Of a stretch of DNA of 5,304 nt, positions 1 to 5,304 are shown in pieces. The DNA is from Alphaproteobacteria bacterium. GTDB lineage: Bacteria; Pseudomonadota; Alphaproteobacteria; JALRGP01. Positions within the stretch are counted from its first letter, which is position 1; each line of letters opens with the position of its first letter. A model generated the notes under the pieces. It was not told where the DNA came from, did not search any database, and worked only from the letters and a program-made list of their open reading frames with translations. The stretch spans positions 1 to 5,304 of the forward strand of contig JALRGP010000070.1 of NCBI GenBank assembly GCA_023259685.1, written 5' to 3'. The position numbers and the translations under genes are program-made.

Positions 1-175
1 CACGTACGCTATCTGAGAAATTAATCAGAGTAATATCGTAAAGCCTATGAGGATCAGTTCTAAGATCTAAAACTTTGAGTTTTGGTAGTTCAGAAATAAT
101 ATTCCAAAAATTTTGAAGAAACTCTGCATCATTATTTTTAATTCCCATTCCAATCTGAGCGATAGTATAGATCAT
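1..175 (-). CDS. Fragment of a leucine-rich-repeat-like protein, open at the left edge, probably 5'-truncated
   Basis: A - strand frame is open from position 199 to the window edge. Its first in-frame ATG is at 175-173 and a second is at 148-146; neither has a clear Shine-Dalgarno sequence. The peptide contains FWNIISELPKLKVLDLR, followed by a spacer and LYDITLINFSDSV. The LPxLxxLxL pattern is typical of an LRR strand, and LRR proteins are common in host-associated bacteria. The frame meets a TAA immediately upstream, at the edge of the palindromic element (201-318). gatB begins at 378 on the other strand, so there is no room for a longer N-terminus. It is either a small intact start at 175 or 148, or more likely the remnant of a gene that lost its 5' end. 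About one repeat is visible, so the family call is tentative and the exact function unknown. Confidence 0.4.
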   Translation of the reverse strand, partial: MIYTIAQIGMGIKNNDAEFLQNFWNIISELPKLKVLDLRTDPHRLYDITLINFSDSVR

Positions 176-200
176 TTCAGGAAGATCTATGGTAAGCTCT

Positions 201-318
201 TAGACCTCTTTCTAAAATCATTGTCTAATGAGACCTGCTACGTTCATGCACACTCCGGTTCTGCGCTTCGTGGGCGTCTAGCATTTCTCTATTAGAAAAA
301 TTTTTCGAAAGAGGTCTA
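201..318. repeat. Palindromic MITE-like or IS-remnant element, about 118 bp, with terminal inverted repeats
   Basis: TAGACCTCTTTC at 201-212 is repeated perfectly in inverted orientation at 307-318. The match continues imperfectly to about 229 and 290, including a CTAAT block. A further inner pair, GAGACCTGCTA (230-240) against TAGCATTTCTC (279-289), matches at 9 of 11 positions. The whole unit could therefore fold as one long hairpin with a loop of about 38 nt. The ends read TA-GACCTCTTTC and GAAAGAGGTC-TA, which would fit insertion at a TA target as in IS630/mariner or some IS5-group elements. The TA also belongs to the palindrome, so target duplication is unproven. No transposase is encoded. 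A short + strand frame across it (ending at 295) reads as a low-information peptide and is probably not a gene. It resembles in kind, not by proven homology, the palindromic elements scattered in Rickettsia genomes. Confidence 0.65.
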
Positions 319-321
319 TTA

Positions 322-350
322 TTTATACCCGTCTCAAAATCATGTATATT
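322..350 (+). promoter_or_regulatory. Candidate sigma70-type promoter for gatB-fzlA
   Basis: TTTATA at 322-327 (4 of 6 to TTGACA) and TATATT at 345-350 (5 of 6 to TATAAT) are separated by 17 nt. A start near 357 would leave a leader of about 20 nt before the gatB ATG at 378. The spacer is extremely AT-rich, so chance matches are likely. The position directly outside the palindromic element, and the lack of any co-directional gene upstream in the window, make a promoter here necessary or at least plausible. No clear ribosome-binding site precedes the ATG. Confidence 0.4.
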
Positions 351-377
351 AATAAATAAATATATATAAAATTATTA

Positions 378-1826
378 ATGCAAAATTGGGAAGTGATCAT
401 TGGTTTGGAAATCCATGCACAAATATCATCGAATACGAAATTATTTTCAAGGGCACCAACGCAATTCGGTGCGGATCCCAATACGCAAGTTGATTTATTA
501 GATGTGGGGCTTCCTGGAATCCTACCCGTTATTAACAGTTATTGTGTAGATCAAGGCATTAAAACGTCTTTGGGACTGCGGGGACAAGTCCATTACCTCA
601 GCATTTTTGATCGTAAAAATTATTTCTATGCGGATTTGCCAACAGGATATCAAATTTCGCAATTTCACAAACCTTTAATGACCGATGGGTATTTAGATAT
701 AGATCTGGGTGAGGATAAAAAACGCGTTCGTATTAATCGCCTTCATTTAGAACAAGACGCCGGAAAAAGCATCCATGATATCGACCCGTACGCATCATAT
801 ATTGATTTAAACAGATGTGGCATTGCTCTGATGGAAATCGTTAGTGAACCTGATTTAAGGTCGGCACAGGAAGCCATGGCTTACGTTAAAAAACTCAGAA
901 CATTACTTCGTTATCTTGGGACATGCGATGGTAATATGGAGGAAGGGAGTCTTCGTGTTGATGTGAATATATCTTTGAGACGACCGGGAGCACCCCTTGG
1001 CACAAGAGCAGAAGTCAAAAATGTCAATTCTATTCGCTTTGTTGGTCAAGCAATCGATTGCGAGGTGGAGCGTCAAATTGATATCTTGGAAAATGGCGGA
1101 AAAATCGTTCAAGAAACACGTTTGTTTGATGCGCAAAAAGGGGAAACACGATCAATGCGTTCCAAGGAAGATGCCCACGATTACCGTTATTTTCCCGACC
1201 CAGACCTGCCCCCTCTTAAATTATCTCGTGAGCGTGTTGATGCGATAAAAAATAGTTTATGTGAATTACCGGATGATAAATTAAATCGTTTTATTGAATC
1301 ATTAGGTTTGTCTTCCTATGATGCAAAAATTTTAACCGAGGAAAAAGATACATCTGATTATTATGAATCTGTTCTTAAAATGATCAAGAGTTCATCTCCA
1401 GCTGCCCCTAAAATATTAGCCAATTGGGTCATTGGGGAGGTTTTTGGACTCATCAATAAAGAAAACCTGTCTTTGGATGATTTACCATTTTCAATGAAAC
1501 AATTAGCAGAATTGGTTGATTTTATTTTACAAGATATTATATCAGGAAAAATTGCCAAAACTGTTTTTGTTCATATGGTAAAAGAAGGTAAAAGCCCTAA
1601 AGATCTCATTAGAGAAATGGGATTGCAACAACTGAGTGATCCAACACAAATTGAAGCTGGCATTGATGAAATTTTAAAAAACCACCCTGAACAAGTTCAA
1701 TCTTATCGAAATGGTAAACAACAATTATTTGGTTTTTTTGTGGGGGAATCGATGAAAAAATTTCAAGGAAAGGCCAATCCGACCCTTGTTAATGATATAT
1801 TAAAGAAAAAACTATCTAAAGAATAG
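378..1826 (+). CDS. gatB: Aspartyl/glutamyl-tRNA(Asn/Gln) amidotransferase subunit B
   Basis: GatB is the tRNA-binding and kinase/transamidase subunit of cytoplasmic GatCAB. The complex phosphorylates Glu- or Asp-tRNA mischarged on tRNA(Gln)/tRNA(Asn) and converts it to the amide form with ammonia from GatA. The 482-residue product is full length for the family. The N-terminal cradle domain spans about 1-290 and shows GLEIHAQ (9-15), DRKNYFYADLPTGYQISQ (78-95), HLEQDAGKS (123-131), the family signature DLNRCGIALMEIVSEPD (143-159), MEEGSLRVDVNIS (187-199), AEVKNVNSIRF (211-221) and AHDYRYFPDPDLPPL (266-280). E11, H13 and E125 lie in the conserved metal/ATP-site motifs. The helical plus YqeY-like tail (about 330-478) ends with GKANPTLVNDILKKKL. 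The ALMEIV variant (Ala for the more usual Pro) and the ADLPTGYQ stretch fit alphaproteobacterial GatB. gatA and gatC are not next to it here. It is probably cotranscribed with the GST-fold gene 3 nt downstream. Confidence 0.97.
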   Translation: MQNWEVIIGLEIHAQISSNTKLFSRAPTQFGADPNTQVDLLDVGLPGILPVINSYCVDQGIKTSLGLRGQVHYLSIFDRKNYFYADLPTGYQISQFHKPLMTDGYLDIDLGEDKKRVRINRLHLEQDAGKSIHDIDPYASYIDLNRCGIALMEIVSEPDLRSAQEAMAYVKKLRTLLRYLGTCDGNMEEGSLRVDVNISLRRPGAPLGTRAEVKNVNSIRFVGQAIDCEVERQIDILENGGKIVQETRLFDAQKGETRSMRSKEDAHDYRYFPDPDLPPLKLSRERVDAIKNSLCELPDDKLNRFIESLGLSSYDAKILTEEKDTSDYYESVLKMIKSSSPAAPKILANWVIGEVFGLINKENLSLDDLPFSMKQLAELVDFILQDIISGKIAKTVFVHMVKEGKSPKDLIREMGLQQLSDPTQIEAGIDEILKNHPEQVQSYRNGKQQLFGFFVGESMKKFQGKANPTLVNDILKKKLSKE

Positions 1827-1829
1827 GTC

Positions 1830-2495
1830 GTGAGACAATTATTTTATTTTCCAACATGTCCGATGTCTCGGGCAGTTCGGTTGTTTTTACTTGAAAAGAA
1901 ATTGGATTTTTCTTTAAAAACAGAACGTTTTTTTGATAAAAGAGATGAATTTTTAGAGTTAAATCCACTAGGTGTTACTCCTGTTTTTATCGATTTCGGC
2001 GATGTGGTATTGTCGGATGGCATTGCGATTTTGCAGTATTTGGAAGAGGTGTACCCTAGTAATTTTTTGGGTAACACACCAATCGAACGCGCGGAAATTC
2101 GCCGTATTATTGGATGGTTTCATGACGCTTTTAATTATGACGTAGCGCAACCATTAATTTTTGAAAAAGTCTATAAACGTTTTTTAAAACAGGGATACCC
2201 TGATCCAGATATCGTCAGATCCGTCAAATCAGATCTACATTACCATATGCATTATATTGGTTTTTTAAGTGAGCAGCGCGGATGTTTGGCAGGGCCTCAA
2301 TTGACCATGGCCGATTTTGTGGTAGCATCTTATGTATCAATTATTGATTTTTTGGGAAGCATCTTTTGGGATCAATTTGAATCTGCAAAACTTTGGTATA
2401 TGCGCCTTAAATCAAGGCCATCTTTTAGACATTTATTAGCAGACCAACTACCGGGTATGACGCCGCCTAATCATTACCAACAACTAGATTTTTAA
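1830..2495 (+). CDS. fzlA: GST-fold protein, FzlA-like FtsZ-binding division factor
   Basis: This 221-residue protein has a glutathione S-transferase fold. An N-terminal thioredoxin-like domain (about 1-75) starts LFYFPTCPMSRAVRLFL, with NPLGVTPVF (45-53) carrying the cis-Pro at 51. An all-helical domain (about 85-205) contains LTMADFVVAS (158-167) with the fold-stabilising Asp162. The Glu-Ser pair that holds glutathione in true GSTs is Asp63-Gly64 here, arguing against ordinary GST catalysis. The C-terminal stretch KSRPSFRHLLADQLPG, then TPPNHYQQLDF, matches my recollection of alphaproteobacterial FzlA. FzlA binds FtsZ filaments at the midcell membrane and is needed for constriction in Caulobacter. 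The start is GTG at 1830, because the first ATG (codon 12) would remove the first beta strand. It lies 3 nt after gatB, implying cotranscription and perhaps translational coupling. The GST fold is certain; the FzlA assignment is from motif memory, and a generic GST-family protein is the alternative. Confidence 0.78.
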   Translation: MRQLFYFPTCPMSRAVRLFLLEKKLDFSLKTERFFDKRDEFLELNPLGVTPVFIDFGDVVLSDGIAILQYLEEVYPSNFLGNTPIERAEIRRIIGWFHDAFNYDVAQPLIFEKVYKRFLKQGYPDPDIVRSVKSDLHYHMHYIGFLSEQRGCLAGPQLTMADFVVASYVSIIDFLGSIFWDQFESAKLWYMRLKSRPSFRHLLADQLPGMTPPNHYQQLDF

Positions 2496-2514
2496 TGAAT
2501 TAATTTTTAAATAA

Positions 2515-2592
2515 TGGGGCGAGTGACCGGATTTGAACCGGCGGCCTCAAGAGCCACAATCTTGCGCTCTAACCAACTGAGCTACACCCGCC
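2515..2592 (-). tRNA. tRNA-His (anticodon GTG), with encoded G-1 and CCA
   Basis: The - strand folds as a complete cloverleaf. The acceptor stem is GCGGGTG/CACTCGC with one G-T pair. The D arm is GCTC/GAGC around AGTTGGTTA. The anticodon stem CAAGA/TCTTG is perfect, with loop TTGTGGC and anticodon GTG. The variable loop has 5 nt, and the T arm is GCCGG-TTCAAAT-CCGGT. The base before the acceptor stem (complement of 2592) is G and the discriminator is C, giving the histidine-specific G-1:C73 pair recognised by standard HisRS. C73 is followed directly by an encoded CCA ending at 2515. The 78-nt total counts G-1 and CCA. The gene is convergent with fzlA (19 nt between) and divergent from uvrB. 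No hairpin terminator is visible beyond its 3' end. Confidence 0.96.
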
Positions 2593-2603
2593 ACTATAGT
2601 TGT

Positions 2604-2632
2604 ATTATTGTTTTTTTTAATATTTTTGTCAA
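2604..2632 (-). promoter_or_regulatory. Sigma70-type promoter of tRNA-His
   Basis: Read on the - strand, a perfect TTGACA (2632-2627) is followed after 17 nt by AATAAT (2609-2604; 5 of 6 to TATAAT). A start near 2597 would leave only about 5 nt before the tRNA 5' end. The spacer holds an A-run that may bend the DNA. Placement and match make this a convincing tRNA promoter. Confidence 0.75.
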
Positions 2633-2684
2633 ATTGTGCTCACACCGTTACGTGGGTGTCTCTTTTAAGCAACCTCAAAAGCGT

Positions 2685-2690
2685 TACAAT
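2685..2690 (+). promoter_or_regulatory. Candidate -10 box for uvrB
   Basis: TACAAT at 2685-2690 (5 of 6 to TATAAT) lies 31 nt before the preferred uvrB ATG. The sequence 16-17 nt upstream is only a poor -35 match (TTTTAA at 2663-2668). No LexA-type operator is visible in the spacer: neither the alphaproteobacterial GTTC direct repeat nor the enterobacterial CTG-N10-CAG type. The sequence therefore gives no sign of SOS control. Confidence 0.3.
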
Positions 2691-2721
2691 AAACCTAACG
2701 ATCTCTCTATTGTTTAGCCCC

Positions 2722-4722
2722 ATGACCGCCGTGATCCCATTGCTTTATGACGAAGGACGTCATGATGATATTCCGTTTCAACTGAAAGCTCCTTTTGCCC
2801 CCATGGGTGATCAGGTTCAAGCGATCAAAGAGTTGACGGAGGGAATTGATAATAATAAAAGAGATCAGGTTTTATTGGGTGTCACAGGGTCAGGAAAAAC
2901 CTTTACCATGGCCAATATTATTCAAAATACGAAACGCCCAGCCCTGATTATGGCGCCGAATAAAACGTTGGCTGCCCAGCTGTACAGTGAAATGAAAGAG
3001 TTTTTTCCAAATAATGCCGTTGAGTATTTCGTGTCTTATTATGATTATTATCAACCCGAAGCCTATATCGCCAAAAGCGACACCTATATTGAAAAGACCG
3101 CCTCCATTAATGACACCATTGACCAAATGCGCCACCGGGCGACCCAATCATTGTTGCAGCGGCGCGATACTATTGTGGTTGCCAGTGTGTCATGTATTTA
3201 TGGTATTGGGGGCGTGAATACCTACAGTGAAATGATTATTCAAATCAAGAAAAATCAGGATATCAGCATCAAGGATCTATCGTTGCGTTTGATAGAATTA
3301 CAGTACAAACGTAACGACATGAGTTTTGTGCGTGGAACCTTTCGGATCAAAGGGGATACATTGGATATTTTTCCCTCCCATTCCAGCGATAGAGGTCTTC
3401 GTCTCAGTTTTTTTGGGGATACGATTGAGGCGTTGTTTGAAATTGACGTTCTCACAGGGAACAAAATTGCGACCCTTGAAGGGACCACCATCTTTGCCAA
3501 CAGCCATTATGTCACGCCCATGCCGACACTGCGTCAAGCGACGGAAAAAATGCATATTGACCTTGAACATCGGTTGAAAGAATTTGAGGAGGGTAAAAAA
3601 GTTGTGGAACATGAACGCCTGAAAAGTCGAACACTTTTTGATATTGAAATGATGCTGTCCACCGGCAGTTGTTCGGGCATTGAAAATTACTCCAGATATT
3701 TAACCGGTAAAAACCCCGGTGAACCGCCGCCAACATTGTTTGAGTACCTTCCCAAAGACGCCCTTTTATTGATTGATGAAAGCCATGTGACGGTACCCCA
3801 GGTGCGCGGTATGTTTAATGGAGACAGGGCCAGGAAACAAGTGTTGGTTGATTTTGGTTTTCGCCTTCCGGCTGCTCTTGATAACCGTCCCCTTAATTTC
3901 GATGAATGGAATGATTTGAGACCGCAAACTTTATTTGTATCGGCCACCCCTGGGCCATTTGAATTGTCGCTCACGTTTAATCAGTACAGTGAACAAATTA
4001 TTCGCCCAACGGGGCTTCTCGATCCCGTATGTGAAGTGAAGCCCTGCGATCATCAGGTGGATGATGTGATTGATGAATGTAAAAAAACAATTGCGAAAGG
4101 GTACCGCATTCTTATTACAACCTTAACAAAAAAAATGGCGGAATCTCTCAGTGATTATTTTATGGAATTGGGAATGAAGGCGGCTTATATGCATTCGGAC
4201 ATTGATACATTGAAGCGCATTGATATCATCAGGTCCCTTCGGTTGGGCGACTATGACGTTCTGATTGGTATTAACTTGCTTCGCGAAGGACTTGACATTC
4301 CGGAATGTGGATTGGTGGCCATTCTCGACGCGGATAAGGAAGGTTTTTTACGGTCAAAAACGGCTCTCGTCCAAACCATCGGACGGGCGGCCCGAAACGC
4401 AGACAGTAAAGTGATTTTATACGCGGACACCATGACCGAATCATTAAAATATGCATTGGATGAAACAAACAGACGACGCGATAAGCAAATGGCTTATAAC
4501 ATGCAACATCATATCACCCCAACAACGGTCACCAGATCCATCGAACAACGCCCAGCTTTGCAAACAAAAGAGGATCAAAAGTCTTCTACAATACCGATTG
4601 CGAATATTGAAAAATATAAAAAAGATTTACTCAAAGCCATGAAGGTGGCGGCAGATAATCTTGAATTTGAAGAAGCCGCCCGCCTTCGTGATGAGTTGAA
4701 GAGAATTGAGGGTGGGGGATAG
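2722..4722 (+). CDS. uvrB: Excinuclease ABC subunit UvrB
   Basis: UvrB is the damage-verifying helicase-like subunit of nucleotide excision repair. UvrA loads it onto DNA, it probes the lesion with its beta-hairpin, and it then recruits UvrC for incision. From ATG 2722 the product has 666 residues, close to the usual length of about 670. Visible motifs are Walker A GVTGSGKT (53-60), the beta-hairpin region YFVSYYDYYQPEAYIA (102-117), RNDMSFVRGTFRIKGDTLDI (197-216), the DEAD-like box LLIDESHVTVPQ (349-360), SATPG (407-411), IGINLLREGLDIPE (515-528), QTIGRAARN (551-559), and a C-terminal UVR motif for UvrC contact (about 636-660, LEFEEAARLRDEL). The frame is open back to an ATG at 2608. Those 38 extra residues are hydrophobic, unlike UvrB, and their codons overlap the tRNA-His promoter, so 2722 is preferred. 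No clear Shine-Dalgarno is present. The gene stands alone, divergent from tRNA-His. Confidence 0.97.
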   Translation: MTAVIPLLYDEGRHDDIPFQLKAPFAPMGDQVQAIKELTEGIDNNKRDQVLLGVTGSGKTFTMANIIQNTKRPALIMAPNKTLAAQLYSEMKEFFPNNAVEYFVSYYDYYQPEAYIAKSDTYIEKTASINDTIDQMRHRATQSLLQRRDTIVVASVSCIYGIGGVNTYSEMIIQIKKNQDISIKDLSLRLIELQYKRNDMSFVRGTFRIKGDTLDIFPSHSSDRGLRLSFFGDTIEALFEIDVLTGNKIATLEGTTIFANSHYVTPMPTLRQATEKMHIDLEHRLKEFEEGKKVVEHERLKSRTLFDIEMMLSTGSCSGIENYSRYLTGKNPGEPPPTLFEYLPKDALLLIDESHVTVPQVRGMFNGDRARKQVLVDFGFRLPAALDNRPLNFDEWNDLRPQTLFVSATPGPFELSLTFNQYSEQIIRPTGLLDPVCEVKPCDHQVDDVIDECKKTIAKGYRILITTLTKKMAESLSDYFMELGMKAAYMHSDIDTLKRIDIIRSLRLGDYDVLIGINLLREGLDIPECGLVAILDADKEGFLRSKTALVQTIGRAARNADSKVILYADTMTESLKYALDETNRRRDKQMAYNMQHHITPTTVTRSIEQRPALQTKEDQKSSTIPIANIEKYKKDLLKAMKVAADNLEFEEAARLRDELKRIEGGG

Positions 4723-4744
4723 AAATTAGAAAAATTTTGTGATT

Positions 4745-4773
4745 TTGAAAATATGTCCTATTTTAAATATAAT
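4745..4773 (+). promoter_or_regulatory. Near-consensus sigma70-type promoter for the downstream membrane protein gene
   Basis: TTGAAA at 4745-4750 (5 of 6) and a perfect TATAAT at 4768-4773 are spaced by exactly 17 nt. A start near 4780 would give a leader of about 17 nt before the ATG at 4797. The 74-nt gap after uvrB shows no hairpin terminator, so some read-through from uvrB is possible, but the downstream gene appears to have its own promoter. Confidence 0.65.
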
Positions 4774-4796
4774 GATTTATTTTGTCTCAATTTTTT

Positions 4797-5304
4797 ATGA
4801 AAAATCATTTCTTTTGGATATCTTTTGTGATTCATTTTATTACGCTGATATTGTCGGGTCCTCATTACACCTCGGATAGTGGCGGATATATCAATTGGGC
4901 TGATGACGTATTAAAAAATCCAGAGCTATTATGGTCTTTGAATTTTACAACGGATCCTTTTCCAACGACAGCCTTACGCATGCCATTGTATCCATTAATC
5001 ATTGCCTTTTGTAAAATCACAACAGGACACTTTTGGAATTATGCCGTCTGTCTGTGTCAAATCATCATATTTTCCATGGCTTTTCAAACAGTGATGAATT
5101 TTGCAAAAGATCAAGGTGTGCGAAATTTTTTTTGGTTATCCGTTATTGGTTTTTTTATTATTTTCCCAAGAACATGTGTGTTTAATATCTCCATCATGGC
5201 AGATTCTATTTTCAACAGTTGTGCTTTGATGTTGCTGGTGAATGTGATACGCCTATTTATTTTTCAGGAAAAAAAATCATTATATTTGTGCCTTGTGTTT
5301 TTAT
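4797..5304 (+). CDS. Partial polytopic membrane protein, GT-C (ArnT/PMT-like) glycosyltransferase candidate; 3' end beyond the window
   Basis: An ATG at 4797 opens a frame that stays open for 169 codons to the right edge. The product starts with a membrane segment (about 5-21). An external-type loop follows with SDSGGYINWADD (26-37), then TALRMPLYPLIIAF (58-71). Further hydrophobic segments lie near 82-100, 111-129, 138-156 and from 161 on. An acidic residue in a DSGGY-like motif after the first helix, an R-x-P-L-Y-P-L motif before the next helix, and ADSIFNSCALMLL (135-147) in a later helix together fit GT-C fold glycosyltransferases that use polyprenyl-phosphate sugars, such as ArnT/PMT-like proteins acting on lipid A or surface glycans at the outer face of the inner membrane. 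These enzymes are usually several hundred residues, so most of the protein is missing here. The substrate cannot be deduced, and another polytopic protein family is possible. A strong promoter precedes it. Confidence 0.72.
   Translation, partial: MKNHFFWISFVIHFITLILSGPHYTSDSGGYINWADDVLKNPELLWSLNFTTDPFPTTALRMPLYPLIIAFCKITTGHFWNYAVCLCQIIIFSMAFQTVMNFAKDQGVRNFFWLSVIGFFIIFPRTCVFNISIMADSIFNSCALMLLVNVIRLFIFQEKKSLYLCLVFL

Noticed and set aside
113..295. Short + strand frame of 60 codons with a TTG start across the palindromic element
   Set aside because: It begins antisense to the LRR-like fragment and runs through the repeat. It has no ribosome-binding site or recognisable domain. The second half is simply the translated repeat.
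2496..2514. Possible bidirectional terminator between fzlA and tRNA-His
   Set aside because: The AT-rich spacer of 19 nt has short palindromic pieces such as AATTAATT but no GC-containing stem with a T-run, so a terminator cannot be supported.
2514..2717. + strand frame starting MGRVTGFEPAASRAT
   Set aside because: This is the well-known false peptide made by translating the antisense strand of a tRNA gene; the region is tRNA-His and its promoter.
2608..2721. N-terminal extension of UvrB from the ATG at 2608
   Set aside because: It overlaps the tRNA-His promoter, has a hydrophobic composition unlike UvrB, and would make the protein longer than the family's normal length.
3687..3974. Long antisense frames inside uvrB (also 3298-3612 and 2890-3147)
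   Set aside because: They lie fully inside a conserved gene, have no domain signal, and reflect codon structure on the opposite strand.
4723..4744. Possible terminator after uvrB
   Set aside because: Only a weak self-complementary AAAATTTT is present, with no real stem-loop.

Overview
The window looks like a piece of the chromosome of an AT-rich alphaproteobacterium, probably a host-associated lineage in or near Rickettsiales/Holosporales. Four things point there: a GatB of the alphaproteobacterial sequence type, an FzlA-like protein (a family known from Alphaproteobacteria), low GC with AT-rich spacers, and short palindromic repeat debris beside a leucine-rich-repeat (LRR) fragment. The tRNA-His carries the ordinary G-1:C73 pair. 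The alphaproteobacterial groups with the altered histidine identity system (Caulobacter/Rhizobium type) have lost this pair. The assignment to an order is inference only.

Layout. Positions 1-377 are accessory sequence. The - strand carries a fragment of an LRR-like protein that runs off the left edge and ends at an approximately 118-bp palindromic, MITE-like element (201-318). A short AT-rich spacer with a candidate promoter follows. Positions 378-2495 hold a two-gene + strand unit: full-length gatB (tRNA amidotransferase subunit B), then, 3 nt after its stop, a GTG-started GST-fold gene that I identify as fzlA, a likely FtsZ-associated division factor. A tRNA-His(GTG) gene with encoded CCA lies on the - strand at 2515-2592, convergent with fzlA, and has its own strong sigma70-type promoter. 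Full-length uvrB (2722-4722) reads divergently from the tRNA. After a 74-nt spacer with a near-consensus promoter, a polytopic membrane protein gene with GT-C glycosyltransferase-like motifs begins at 4797 and runs off the right edge.

The core genes are housekeeping: GatB for transamidation of Glu-tRNA(Gln) and/or Asp-tRNA(Asn), FzlA for constriction, tRNA-His for translation, and UvrB for nucleotide excision repair. Apart from the close gatB-fzlA pair they do not form one pathway. I found no phage, CRISPR, toxin-antitoxin or defence system. The parts most worth a second look are the left-end palindromic element and truncated LRR gene, the separation of gatB from gatA/gatC, and the partial membrane protein on the right.
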